A stretch of 64,000 nt of DNA. It comes from Limnephilus marmoratus (lineage: Eukaryota; Arthropoda; Insecta; Trichoptera; Limnephilidae). Positions 25,601 through 40,600 of this stretch are shown piece by piece. Each line of letters begins with the position of its first letter. Position 1 is the stretch's first letter. A program made the position numbers and the translations under genes. The notes beneath the pieces are model-generated. The model ran no database searches and was not told where the DNA came from. It saw only the letters and a list, made by a program, of their open reading frames with translations. The stretch spans positions 11,799,721 to 11,863,720 of the forward strand of contig OU862928.1 in assembly GCA_917880885.1 (NCBI GenBank). The letters are read 5' to 3'.

Positions 25601-28600
25601 TCTCTCAGTGAGGAAGGATTTGATCCATTCGAGAAGTCGTCCTCTTATGCCTAGGAATTTAAGTTTGGCCAACAGTCTATTGGTTGGAACAGTATCGAAG
25701 GCTTTCTCAAAGTCGAGATAAATTATGTCAGTGGGAATCCGTTTGTCCCACTCGTTTGTCCAATAATCTATGTTAAGAATGAGATTGGTAATTGTGGATC
25801 TTTTTGGCACAAATCCATGTTGTTTATTTGAGATTATGTCAAGTTTGTTCAAGAACGAGCGTATCTCGTCCACTATTATCCTTTCCATGGTTTTGCATAT
25901 GATACTAGTCAAACTTATAGGCCTGTAATTTGCTGGTTTGAGTTTATCACCTTTTTTGTAGATGGGTGTAATTATAGCTCTCTTCCAATCTCTAGGGAGT
26001 TTCCCATCTAAAAACGATTGTTGCATAACCAGAGCTATGGGATGACTGAGAGTTGCTGCACACTTTTTGAGAACAATAGCGGGAATATTATCAGGGCCAG
26101 CAGCACTATCTTCTCGCAACCCCTTCAAAATATTCTCAACTGCTGATGGAGTGAATTCGATTTCGCATAGTGAGTTATCTACATATAGATCTTGACTAAT
26201 AGTTGGTATACTGGTATCTGGTTCATTGACAAAGGTTTTTTCGAATTGTGTTGCAAGGGTGTTCGCTATGTCTATTTCACTGGTAACTGTTTCGTTAGAG
26301 AAGTTATATAGTATGGTTGGAGTAGACACTTTCGAGGCAATCTGTTTCCGTATGTAACTATAAAATGGTTTCTGACCGCTGTCAATCAATTTTTGCTCAA
26401 AGTTTTTTCTGGTATTTCTTAGTTGGGACACAAGGTAGTTGTTTTTCCGTTTGTATTCTCTGTAATACTCATTTTCAGTCTCATTTGAATTCTCCACGTG
26501 TTTTCTGGATAATATTAGTGTATTTGATTCACTTGATCGTGCCACGTCTTCCTCGGGCGTCCCCGACTTCTTCTACCATTCACATTCGCGTCGTATATTC
26601 TTCTTACACTACTTTCTTCGTTCATTCGCTCTACATGCCCAAACCATCAACCATCATCCAAATTATTGTACAACAGATTAAATATCCATTCACAGTACAA
26701 GATTTCTTATTTTAACATTTTTAATATTTGGGAAGACAGGTACATATATAAAGAAGTTGTAAGATTGTTTAACCTGTTGAATGTGGGTTAGATTATATTT
26801 GGAAAACTACGCGAAAATTACCTTGATGAGTTCTGGTTAAATATCGATACAAAAACAAAGCGATAGTTTTTTTTTGAGATTGTTTTATGTTTACTAGATA
26901 ATATATCTTATTATTCATGTATGTTACATAATAATATCTTAGGAAGTTTTTCCAGAATAGCTACCAAAAAAAAATTTTTTTAAATGTTTTTGGAAACAAT
27001 TTTCCAAAATATGTATTCATACGAATATAAACTGATTTTATTATTTCTATACAAACCTGAATACATACCCAACATGAAAAAAAAAAAACAATTCAAAAGA
27101 ATTTTCAAAGAAATACATACTCATTTGAAAACGTAAAATATTGATATTTCAGCCATTGACATCTGCTAAAAAAAACCCGCAAATTTCATAGAAACTTCAT
27201 TTGAAATCATTCAGAGTAGCTACAATAATTTTGATAGAACATGGGTCTCAGATTAATTTTCCCGCAAGCGATTCTGAGCTTGTATTTCATACAGTTTCTT
27301 TATATATAAGGGTTAAAATCGTACTTTAAAAAAAAGCAAAGTTTTTTTTTGCCCGCTGGCGGGCGAGCCACAGATGAGAGGTTAACCCAAGCATATTTGT
27401 TTTTATATATGAATACTGATATATTTTGTATTACCTACAAGTATGTTCTATAAATGTCCTGTATATGTCTCAAATAAACAAATTGCGAGGCGGATGTGAA
27501 TTCCGCCACCCCGGAAACCATTTATTGGATAACCAACACCTCTGCCATAGGTAACACCTAGTGGTTCGCTAGCTACGTTTGGTGACTTAGCAGAGGTGCC
27601 CGGGTTCATGGGGTGAGGTTTGTTCGGGTCTTGGCGGTGGATGCATCTGCTCACCAGCTGCGTGGCAGGGCGGATCGGAGATGAGTGGTTCAGAGAGACC
27701 TTTTGACCTCCAGTGGGACCCTCTCGGAACATCGTCTTGCATCGCAGTGGGAGGGATGGATTCGTACGTCCGACCCAAAGATGACACAGGACTTGACAGG
27801 AATTATTTTCCTCATTATGGAGCTAATAAAATTTAATGATACAACATGCAAAATAAACTTTCTGTTTGCTCATTTAATAATGAAATGCAATTTGGTGTGA
27901 CAGTTGCAACAGACCCTGGAAGCGGCTCAGCAGCAGGAGGCGCAGTACAAGAGTCAAATGGAGATCATGTCGCAAATGACGAGCGTGCGGCAGATCCAGA
28001 ACAGTCTTCACGTCGCACAGCAGCAGGAACACCACTTCAAACAAATGGAGGTACTGTCCAACACTGTTGCACTCTCAAGTGACCTTCATCTTCACACTTA
28101 TTTATAAGTGGCTTATGGCAAACTTTATCATTTTTAATCAGCTATCTCATAGGTTCTCAACCTTGTTTTTCCCACTGCCCACTTTGAGAATATTTTTTTT
28201 CTTGAGCCCCCAATTTTTTTTACTTACCATCTGTCGCGAATCTGAAACAGCTATTACCACGATTATATTTATCACAACTTGTTATTGGAGGGGGGGGGGT
28301 TGTCTTTTTTAGACCATATTTTTTTACCTGCCTACGCCCTCACTGTGCCATCTCAACGCCCCCTAATTTTCTCTGGGTCTTCTACTGCCCCCCTGAAAGT
28401 CTCAAATGCCCAAGTTGAAAACCTATCAGCTATTTGAATGTGTACTTAACCCCTCCGGCTAATTTGTTTGTCTTTCGGAACAACTCATTTAGGTCTCACA
28501 GAAATTATTGTGTCTCCCTTACTATCATAGTGAGAAATATGATATAAACGGTGTTAGAAAGAGAAACCACCACGCTTTAAATTCAAATGTAAAAATTAAC

Positions 28601-31600
28601 TACAAAAGAAGTAAAATGTACACCTTTATAAAACCAATCATAATTTGAAAAAAAAAAATTGTGAAACTTTTGGGAATTTTTTTACTAATTATTTTTACAT
28701 GAAACTACAAAAAAAGTGTGCTGACAACAACGTTTATAACACATATGAAATATGTATGTGTGTTTTGTTGTCAGTAATTTTAGTTAGAAGTAGAAAAACG
28801 TAAAGTCAGCCATTTTTAAACCATTCCGTTTATTTGGATTTTATTGTCAAGAGGATATACTATGACCTTCTGACAAAATATGCTTGAGACCTGAGGGGTT
28901 AAGAAATAATTGTTAAATGAATCCATAACACTGGAAGGGGACATGGCAAAAATACAAGTACAGTACGATCTCACTAATCCGGCACTATTAAAAACCAGAC
29001 GGTGCCGGATTATTGGAATGTTCGGATTACTTGATTATAGAGAAAAAATTGTAATAAATAAAACAAAGCATTTCATAAAGAGAATATATACACTATTCAC
29101 ACTTCAAAACAACAGGTAAATACGTACGCACGTGCACATGAGATAAATTTTGAGGTTAGATTGCTAGACAATGACGCGGCGATGCAGCGCATAGGCATAG
29201 AGGGGCGAGGGAGGCGCGGGCGGAGGGTGCCGGATTATTGGACGTATCGGTCTATTGAAGTGCCGGATTAGTGATATTGTACTGTATGTCAATCTTATTT
29301 TTCATGTTTGAAAAAAATAAGCTAAAAATGTGATGCATATTACTAAGATGTGTACATGTACAGTAGAATCTGGATATAACGACCCTCAAGGGGCCGGCGA
29401 TACTTTGTCGTACTAACCGGACGACAAACGCAACGACCGGATAATTTAAGCTTGTTTTTATTATGATACATTTCAAAACATTGGCGTTAAACAGGGGTTC
29501 CAGCTTATTTTTATTTTTCTTTATTGTGGATATTGTAGAATGAGACACTCCCAACTCCTTCGCGAGGGTTACATTTGATTCACCGGCTTCTAAACGGTGT
29601 AATATAGCATTTTTTCTTCAATTGAAAAACACTTTTGCTTCACGGAGCTCATTGTATCGAGCTTTTAACCTAGTCACAACAGGTGATAAACATTGACTGT
29701 TACTAGAGGTATTGGTGCGTAGGTTTTGTAAACAAAACCCTGCACGTCGTTCTGACCGGACGAATTATCGTTAAAATAGGTAGCTTTAAGCAGTTGGTCG
29801 CTTAAAACGGAGTCGTACTATCTACTAAACGGATATGTTTTCTTAGTACCTAACTATGAAACCTAACTTAAGTTTACACTGTCGTCGCTAAAAACGGTAA
29901 GTGAAGTCGTTATATCGGAATTCTACTGTAGGTTTTTAAAATAACAAAAGATTTCTAGTAGAAAAGCGACTATTTCAGGTTATTACTATTTTTCAACAGA
30001 GGACAATGTAAAATCGTCATATCGTCACCTCATTTGAACAGGGTTCTAACTGACATTTTTTTCAAAAATGACCCTTTTATGCCAAAGCATTTCTTTTGCT
30101 CATTTCTATACCCAAAATAATTTTCAGAACCATCTGAGTTGTATTTTTGTAGATACATGTAAGACAAAGTTCTAACATCAAGCATTTAAAATAATCATTT
30201 ATTTTACAAGGTTCTAACGTCACTTAGACTTTTTATTTTGTTTGTATCTGACAGCTGATCGTAAATACGAGGCGCTTTATGGTTCGTCACTTCATTTGGA
30301 TAAGATTCTAACTACGCCTTACCATTTTCTAAGGTTTCTAAGTTTCCAAAGACAAATTTTCGTAATCTATTTAACAATTTTAGTTAAAGTATTTTCGTTT
30401 ATCATATTTTAATGGAAAATATTTAAATAGGACGTGGCCCTAGCTTGGAATTGCATTAGGGAAATGTAATTAGAAGCTTATGCAATGAATTATATTGCCC
30501 TAGCTGGTTGCATATGGTTCTATTTGCTTGTTTAGGTGTGTTCTAAAATGGTAAGTATATGACCTATTTAAATACCTTTCTTAAAAATATGATGAACCTA
30601 TCAGCTATTTGAATGTGTACTTAACCCCTCCGGCTAATTTGTTTGCCTTTCGGAACAACTCATTTAGGTCTCACAGAAATTATTGTGTCTCCCTTACTAT
30701 CATAGTGAGAAATATGATATAAACGGTGTTAGAAAGAGAAACCACCACACTTTAAATTCAAATGTAAAAATTAACTACAAAAGAAGTAAAATGTACACCT
30801 TTATAAAACCAATCATAATTTGAAAAAAAAAAATTGTGAAACTTTTGTGAATTTTTTTACTAATTATTTTTACATGAAACTACAAAAAAAGTGTGCTGAC
30901 AACAACGTTTATAACACATATGAAATATGTATGTGTTTTTGTTTTGTTATCAGTAATTTTAGTTAGAAGTAGAAAAACGTAAAGTCAGCCATTTTTAAAC
31001 CATTCCGTTTATTTGGATTTTATTGTCAAGAGGATATACTATGATCTTCTGACAAAATATGCTTGAGACCTGAGGGGTTAAGAAATAATTGTTAAATGAA
31101 TCCATAACACTGGAAGGGGACATGGCAAAAATACAAGTACAGTACAATCTCACTAATCCGGCACTATTAAAAACCAGACGGTGCCGGATTATTGGAATGT
31201 TCGGATTACTTGATTATAGAGAAAAAATCGTAATAAATAAAACAAAGCATTTCATAAAGAGAATATATACACTATTCACACTTCAAAACAACAGGTAAAT
31301 ACGTACACACGTGCACATGAGATAAATTTTGAGGTTAGATTGCTAGACGATGACGCGGCGATGGAGCGCATAGGCATAGAGGGGCGAGGGAGGCGCGGGC
31401 GGAGGGTGCCGGATTATTGGACGTATCGGTCTATTGAAGTGCCGGATTAGTGAGTTTGTACTGTATGTCAATCTTATTATTCATGTTTGAAAAAAATAAG
31501 CTAAAGATGTGATGCATATTACTAAGATGTGTACATGTACAGTAGAATCTGGATATAACGACCTTTAAGAGGCTGGCGATACTTTGTAAGGCTCGACCGA

Positions 31601-34600
31601 CGGTCGGTGCGTACGGTCGGTCCTGACTATACGCATGCGCACGGTCGGTCCTGACGATACGCATACCACCGACCGACCGTCGGTGCGTACCGTCAGTTCA
31701 CGCTTGACCAACAAGCTGACCGGACGTCGTACGCGAAATTAATTAATTAATAGCTGCTTATTATCTTCGTAGACGTATTAGGAACAGAAGACGTAGATAT
31801 CACGTACACCCGATCGTCGCCCAGAGAGCATTTCTAGCTCGTCGGTCGACCGACGGTATGGATGCGCACGCGCTCGACCTACGATTCTCATACGCACTGC
31901 GTAGCGATATACGCATGCGTACGGTCGGTCCTGCACTGAACGATTTATGAATTTTCATACAAATGACAAGCGCGACCGACGTACGCACTGACCGTCGGTC
32001 GAGCACCGTAACCAGCCTAACCGGATGACAAACAGAACGACCAGATAATTTAAGCTTGTTTTTATTATGACACATTTCAAAATATTGGCATTAAACAGGG
32101 CTTCTATCTTTTTAATTTATCTTTATTGTGGATATTGTAGAATGAGACACTCCCAACTCCTTTGCGAGGGTTACATTTGATTCACCGGCTTCTAAACGGT
32201 GTAATATAGCATTTTTTCTTCAATTGAAAAACACTTTTGCTTCACGGAGCTCATTGTATCGAGCTTTTAACCTAGTCACAACAGGTGATAAACATTGACT
32301 GTTACTAGAGGTATTGGTGCGTAGGTTTTGTAAACAAAACCCTGCACGTCGTTCTGACCGGACGAATTATCGTTAAAATAGGTAGCTTTAAGCAGTTGGT
32401 CGCTTAAAACGGAGTCGTACTATCTACTAAACGGATATGTTTTCCTTGTACCTAACTGTGAAACCTAACTTAAGTTTACACTGTCGTCGCTAAAAACGAT
32501 AAGCCGTTGTAAGTGAAGTCGTTATATCGGAATTCTACTGTAGGTTTTTAAAATAACAAAAAATATTTCTGTAGAAAAGCTGCTTTTTCAGGTTATTACT
32601 ATTTTTCGACAGAGGACAATGTGAAATCGTCATTACGTCACCTCATTTGGACAGGGTTCTAACTGACATTGTTTTCAAAAATAACATTTGAATGCCAAAG
32701 CATTTCTTTTGGTCATTTCTATACCCAAAATAATTTTCAGAACCATCTGTGTTGTATTTTTGTAGATATGTATGACAAAGTTCTATCATCAAGCATTTAA
32801 AATAATCATTTATTTTACAAGGTTCTAACGTCACTTACACTCTCTATTTTGTTAGTATCTGACAGCTGATCGTAAATACTAGGCACATTATGGTTCGTCA
32901 CTTAATTTGGATAAGGTTCTAACTACGCATACCATTTTCTAAGGTTTCAAAGTTTCCAAAGACATATTTTAAAGAAAAATATTATAATATTTTAAAGAGT
33001 ATTGTAGTTGATCATATTTTAAAGAAAAATATTTAAATACGATGTGTCCCTAGCTTGGAATTGCATTAGGGAAATGTTATAAGAACCTTGTGCAATGAAT
33101 TATATTGCCCTAGCTGGTTGCATATGGTTCTATTTGCTTGTTTAGGTATGTTCTAAAATGGTAAGTATATGACCTATTTAAATACCTTTCTTAAAAATAT
33201 GTTCAATTAAAATACTTTACACAAGATTCAACCTCAAAATGGGAAATTGGTAAATAGATAATGAGTGTAGGTCTTTGCACACTTTGACACCTCATATCTC
33301 AGAACAAGGTGAAGTGAAGTTAGAACCCTGTACAAATGAAATGACGATATAAAACTTTAAAAAAATCGCCGTATATGAATGCACCATAATATAACATTTT
33401 GATGTGATTGTTTCAGGAGCAACAGCGTAAACAGATCCAGATCCAAGCCCAGATGCAGCAGATGGGCCGCGGCGGGGGCGCTCCGGGGCAGGGCCAGCCC
33501 ATGGGCCCCGGCTCCATGGGGCAGGGCCAGGTGCCCCAGGGCCCCGCTGGCGGCATGGGCCAGGGCGGGGTCGGGATGGGGCAGGGCGGGGTCGGCATGG
33601 GGCAGGGGGGGGTCGGGATGGGACAGGGCGGGGGTATGGGGCAGGGGATGGGTGGGGGGATGGGCCACGGGGAGATGGGGCAGGGTGGGGCCATGATGGG
33701 GCAGCCGGGACAGGCGGGGCCAGCTCAGGGCTCGCAGCAACAGCCCGGACCACCAGGTAAGTTCTATACATTTTTTACTAGCTGGGGTACCCGGCTTCGT
33801 TCAGGGAGTTGATATAAGATTGAACTGACGTTTGAACCCACAATGGATCTTGCTTTATATACCACTGCCAATGGGCAGTCCCACCTATACAAAAAAGGCT
33901 TTGAATGGTCCACAATGTTCCAGAACATTCCACAACATTCGAGAGTGTTCTGGAATGTCTCACAATGATCTGGGATATTCCCAAACGTTCCAGACTATTC
34001 CCGAACATTTCAAAATGTTCTGGAATGCTTTTGAATACTCTTAAATGTTCTGGACTCTTCTAGAAATTTCTAGAGAGCAAAACTTCCAGCCCTTATATCT
34101 TCAAAAGCACGCTCTTCAGGTAGAAACGAGAACCTTCTTCATGAATGGGGATAGAGGGCTACCACACCATAAAACTCCGTCGATCATACCGAGACTTGTT
34201 TCTGAGTTTTAGCAGTACGCACCTTGATTCACACTTTCTTTTATAATATATATTGATTATGTGAACACCACTCAATGAGTCCTAACTGACAGGTACTTAT
34301 GTTATGGGAAGGTTAAGGGTATGAGGGGTGGACAGGAATCTGGGGGTCAGTGTTTCCAGGAGTGACAGACAAATAAATTCATCCCTCCCACTGCGGTGCA
34401 AGACAATGGGTCTAGAGTTTTAGTTAGAATCCAGCTGGAGATGTCCAAAGGGTCTCCCCCAACCGGCCTCTCCCGCCATGCAGCTGGTAGGCAGACGCTT
34501 CTGCCGCCAAAACCTGGACAAACCTCACCCTATGAACTCGGGCACATCTCCAAACGTAGTGAACCACTTGGGTTAACCTATGGCAGACAGAGGTATTGGT

Positions 34601-37600
34601 TATGCAATGAATTATTACAGTTCTCAAACCAGCCTCCCAAATTGATGTATTCAAACAACAAGGCCTTAGGCTAGCTTTACACTCGTAAGTAAAATTTACG
34701 ACTCACAGGAGCATTTACATATGCGTCCGACTTGTGGTAATTAATGCTCACAGAAGTTGTTCGGAAATTCGATTTGTGCAAGTGCTCATAGCGACTGTTT
34801 ACATCTGTAAATTTATTTGCGGTAAGATAGCTTCCTGTCAACAACGGTCTGCTGTTGTCAAGTTTACACAATTTTGTCAATATTGACAAAAGGCCCAAAT
34901 AAAGTAATGAATATAATTTGGCTTTAATTAAACAATTCTCTACGCACTTTTGTGCCGTTAAAGTCGGAATTAATGGAGTTCTTTCATTTTGTCCGAATGA
35001 CATCTACCTGAAAGCAACCGTCTTCCAATTCAAATATGCAATATTATAAACAGAAACATTGAGATTAAAAAGGATTAAACCGATAATTGAATAAAAGGAT
35101 GCTCATTTTCGGAAAACTTAAATAAGTATAAATAAATACTAGTTTTATAGGAAAAAATTTTGCGAAATCAACTGTCTTTTAATTTTTGACATCTTGCAAT
35201 GGCGCATTTTGATATCATTTCTTGCAGCAAGTCTCTCAACTTATCAAACTGACTTGATAAGCTGTGAAAAGGTTGGAAGTTCGCGCGGACGCGATTAGAC
35301 CTGTCAAAAAACTCGCGAAAGAACGACTTGCTATAAATTAAGTTGAGTGACTTTTGGTGTCATTTACATTGGTAATTTGGCCATAATTAGAACCGTTTGA
35401 CAAAACTATGCTGTTGTAATATGTGTTTGTTGTTACAAGGAGGTGGTATGGGCGGGGGCCCCGGTAGCCGGATAATGCGGCCTGTGATGTCCAGTAACCC
35501 GGGCCTGAGGCATCTCCTGCAGCAGGTAAATATACCAAATCTTCTCCCAGGGAGTACAACTAGCCACTACCAACTCTCATCCAACTGAACCCTGACGTAT
35601 GGGAGTGAGTTGTATAAAATGTCTACACTCATATACAGCTTGTAGCAGAATAACCAAACAGTATGTATGAGATGAAGTGTGACTGTGAATGACGCAAGGA
35701 GTGTGTGCCAAGATAGAGTTGGAGGTCCGTCCTCTCTGTCTACATGTATCTTATTATAGGGGAATACATCGACCGTCCTGTCGATTAGTCAGACATCACC
35801 GAATAATAGAAATTTGAGTTAAGTATGCATTTATATGTAAAAGTGTACCCTCTATCTGGTACAATTTATTTTATTTTGTTTATGTTAGCTCGACACAGGA
35901 GGCCCTGAGGAAAATAATTTCCCCCAAGGCCTATATCATCTGAGGGGATGCTGTATGGAGGATCTTTTTGAAGAAGGGAAAGATAGGAAGTTCTGGGTAG
36001 GAAAAAGGTATGGGAGTTGGTAGGAGTCTGGGGGTCAATGTGTCCAGGATTGACGGAAGGATCAACTGCGGTGCAAGGCGATGGGTTGAGAGAGTTCGGC
36101 TGGAATGGTCAAAAGGCCTCCCTCAACCAGTCTCTCTTGATCCGACCCGCCACGCAGAAGGTGAGAATGCATCCACCGCAAGACCTTGACAAACCTTACC
36201 CCATGAACCCAGGCATTCCTGCTAAGTCACCAAAAGTAGTGAACCACTTGGGTTGACCCACGGCAGAGGTTATCCAATGAATGGTTCCTAGGGCGGCGGT
36301 ACCCATACCCGCCTCCCAAAGGGCAAACTCAGATTACTCATAAACACCACCAAATCAATTATTATAATGCAGAAAAAACTTGTAGTCACTTAAACAACTT
36401 ACATATTGATGTTTTCTTAGTCATTAATCGGATATTTTAAAATGTCATGCTAATGTAATGGACCGTTATACCTCCCGGTGTTATTTTATAGCATTTTAAA
36501 TTTGTAAAACACAGGCGCATGTGAATAATATTTGATTTATGGTGAGCATTCGGTTTTGCTCTTCATTATCTCAAAACTTAGTATTTGGAGATGTCTGACT
36601 AATTTACTGTACAATTGATATTTCTAAATGTATGAAAGAGACAATTAAGTATGAATGAGACAGCATGATAGTGCGTATATTAATAAAACAGTTTGCCTGT
36701 TGTGTTTCCTCATCTTTATTACCCTTTCTTCGGAGCGTGTGACTTCTTAAGGTATTAACCTGTGACGGGCCGCGCCATTCCATGAAAATTCACGAAAAAA
36801 CACTAAAAAACCACCACTTTGAATTTTGAATTGAATGTTTTGTTGATAAATCTTGAGCTATTGTATATTTTATTGACTGAAACACGTTCACAACACAATA
36901 AACTATCTACTAAAACCACATTACTTGCATTTATTACGTAAATTAATAGGTTTTACGACGTTTTATTCGCGATACACGCATTTATTGCGACCGTTAAATT
37001 TGCGGCAAATTATGACAGCGCATTGTCATGGATAAAATCATTTTAAAAATATTCCAGGATGACAAGGTGAATGAAACTTTTAACACCACCTAGAGTAATG
37101 ATGGCGCAAGCGATTTTGACACTGTTCTTCATACAAATTCTGTACATATAAGGGTCAAAATCGCAGACCAAAAGTTTTTCATCGAAAATATTATTCAAAT
37201 ATTTGAATTATTTTCTCGCGCATGCGCAGATGACGCGCGCGCCGGCGCGTCTCCGGCCTGTCACCGGTTAATAGTTAAGTTCGCCCTTGAGGTGATTTTT
37301 CACAAAAACGGCGCTATACAAATTATCCAATTATTATTATTATTATAACAGGTAAACAATACCTACAGAATTATTAGTCTCAAAATAAATTTATTTAATG
37401 TTTACCGTTATCCCTAGACTGCCACTACAGTAAGACACTTACATCGACATAATGTAATAAAACACATATAAAACTTATTTCCACTTAATTTAATTTACCA
37501 AACAACTAAAAATCCAATCCTCAAAGACGACATAGAAAAACCATACAATTTGAATAAAATACGTCACCCCTCTATATGTATTATTTGTACCAGTCTGAAG

Positions 37601-40600
37601 ATGGCTTTGACAGGCTGAAACCTTTACGGTCAAAAATAAATTCAATGGAAATAAGTTTCATAGGTGTTTTGTTATATTATTTAAAAATAGAAACTTATGT
37701 CGACAGTCCCGAATTAGAATGTCGGATCAGCTAAAAATTGAAAATTGTTTCATTGGCTTATTTTAATTTCCTTTTGACGATTTAAATGTCTTTATTATCG
37801 GAATTTTAAATTAAATTTATGTATTTTTCTTATATGCTATATTTCGTGATCTCAAAAACAGTAAAGAAGCAGACGTGAAACACTCTAAATAGCTTTTCTG
37901 ACATTATTCTTCGGGACCGTTGATCGGATTTGAACATGTACATCAAACGAGTATAGACAGAAGTATCTGAGAGATTTGTGAAATGGATAAAGTTGGAAGA
38001 ACTAGATAGGGATGTCTGAGAGAAACATGGTACAATCGAGTGAGTCTCACTTGAGGCGGATCTTGTCTGGATCTTGTATAATGTTAATCTAGTATGAATT
38101 AGAGCTGAGTTAATCAATCATTTATACGACCCGGGTCAATCATGGCCCACTAGCGAGTGATCAGATCAAAATTACCCAATCATTAATCGGGAAATTTCGA
38201 TCGACTGATACACAATATGAACATAATTTTAATACTACGAACCGAATTAATTCTTGAAATTATCTTTTAATTAATCAATTGAAACAATATTAATAATTTT
38301 CAGACAATGTGAATTAGAAAAATACAAAGATTAGGTTGTGATCGAGAGTAAAAAATTTTTTTTTTGTTTTTCATTTTGTGTTTGTGTTTGTTTTCTCATA
38401 GACATCCATATTGTTAGACTTGCCTTAACATAAAATATGGGTATCATTTCGACGAGCTGGAGGCAAACCACATGACCAGGTTCGAGAATTCTTTGAATAA
38501 ACTACGACATCAGTGGAGGTAATCCACCTCTTACCCGTCCTGGTATAAGTAACTGATGGTTACTCCTTCAAGGCTCTCGCAAGATTCTAATTTTTTTTTG
38601 TTAAACGAAGCTACATTTATTTATTTTGAACGAATCTAGACCTCCAGTGTCCTTACATACGTTGTTAGTAAGCAGTATGCAAGTGCTTAACAGGAAAACA
38701 AAATGCAAAAAATAGGTTAGTAAGACAAAGATAAATTAAACAGGGCAAAAGAAAAACTCATTCATGAGACTCCATGAGGCGGCATTGCATCTGTAAAAAC
38801 CTGCAAGCACCTGTACAAAATAGAGAACATAAGTAATACAATAAATCTCAAATCAATTGGCAAGTACCAACAAAAAATGTGAATGGCTTTCGGTCTGACC
38901 ATAAACTACGACAACTACGACATCAGTCGTACATTGACCGCCGAAGAGTGCACATTGAAATAACTAGACCCTGCGCAGAAAAGTAAAGTTTACAAGTGTG
39001 GGACTTTTCTGCCAAGGGTCTAAATGTTCGTTTTTAATCAAACTGTCAATTTTGTAAAAGTTTACTGTAACAAAATTTTCGATTTTGGAAACAAGTCGAA
39101 TCTTTTTTGCCTGAAACGGGTGATTTTTTTGTCGCAAATATACTATATGTTATTTTTAAATGAATTAATTGCGAAATAACATAAATTAATCAAATAAGAT
39201 TTTTTGTGCACGCCGGGTTCGAAACTGCGACCTGCAGATTGTGAGTCAAGAGTCTTGCTCCTCGACCACGAAGGTCGTCTCTTGATCGTGCCATGTCTTA
39301 CTCGGATATCCCCGACTTCTTCTATCATTCACATTTGCGTCACATATTCTTATTCATATTGTCTTGAGTAAAATTAATATTGTTTCAAGAATGAATGAAT
39401 TGACTGTTTGAATAAATAATTTTCAGTATGTATTTACTTCTGTTTTTTTTTTTAAGATACAAATTATAATAAAGTTTGTAAAAAGATTGTTTGACCGACT
39501 ATTATTTGTTTTAGGAGCCAAAGGCTTTTGTTTATAAAATAATTTTATCAAACGAAATAGGACATAATGAAATGGCTTCATACATAGCTAACCACCCTCC
39601 GTACTAGCGACCAAATTTTTGCAGAAGTTTAGCGCAATTTAAGATCTATGCTATAAATGGGTGCAGTTATGCAGAAAGTGTCCAACCCAAAAAGATGAAA
39701 CTGAGAAAAAATTGTTTTTAAAATTTGACGATACAAAAGCATAGTGCAGCATTTCTGAACTGCTCCTGAGGCGATATATGTAAAGTTATGCGCCCCCTTC
39801 TCCGCCGAAAACAGGAGAGGGGGTCATTTTAATTACAGAGCTGCGGATGACAGATGTCAACTTGACAGATACAGTACAAAGAAATGTGCATTCCGTGGCC
39901 GCTCTCTAATTCATCTGGCCCCACTCCTACCATAGCGTAGTGTGTGTACAAAGCTTAAACTGTTTTACCAGAAATGTTTATATACTAATAAAAATAGAAT
40001 ATAATCTGCCTTAAGCAATTTTCCCAAAATAACTCAGAGATTTTTTTTGATTCAACAAAATCTTCTTCAAATGTGATGTAGATTCACCGATTTTCCACTT
40101 TTACCACAAGTTTCCAAACACCATGTATACAGGGTGTAAAAGCACGTACCCGAAGGATTTTAACCAGCGATTCATACGCATATTTAGAGTAAAAAATGTA
40201 GATGTCATTTTGCAGTCAATAAAACAATAAAAATATTTTTCCTTCGCACATCAAAACGGAGTAATCGGGTATAGCTGTGATAAGCACTCCGCCTCGCTCC
40301 ATCATTACGGTAACACATGAAACAGCGTGCGTATCAAGTGATTCCGTCGCGACAATAGAAAGTGGGACTAGTGGCGACTTGTGATAAATTATTTTTTTTT
40401 TAATTATAAAAAAATCATCAGACAACAAAACGACGTCTACTTTTTGTACCCTAAATGCGCTCAGGAATCGCTGGTCAAAATCCTTCGGGTATGAGCTGCT
40501 ACAGGGTGTAACAAAAATTAAGTCATAATATTGCGAAATCCTTCTTCAAGATTTCGGTCAATAGTATGGAAGACTAAAGTAAAAATTGTTATTTTGCACT

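Larger units (their letters stand above)
28418..30592 (+). repeat. segmental tandem duplication, copy 1 (2.2 kb)
   Basis: Starts AACCTATCAGCTATTTGAA and ends CTTTCTTAAAAATATG. It contains MITE B1 (28450-28898), pogo-like MITE F1 (28961-29284), pogo-like MITE G1 (29361-29928) and the left part of element H. The second copy follows head-to-tail. Confidence 0.9.
30593..33203 (+). repeat. segmental tandem duplication, copy 2 (2.6 kb)
   Basis: Repeats copy 1 in the same order: MITE B2 (30625-31077), F2 (31140-31463), G2 (31540-32540, interrupted), element H left part. It is longer because of a 430-bp insertion at 31589-32018. Differences between the copies are few and scattered. Confidence 0.9.
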
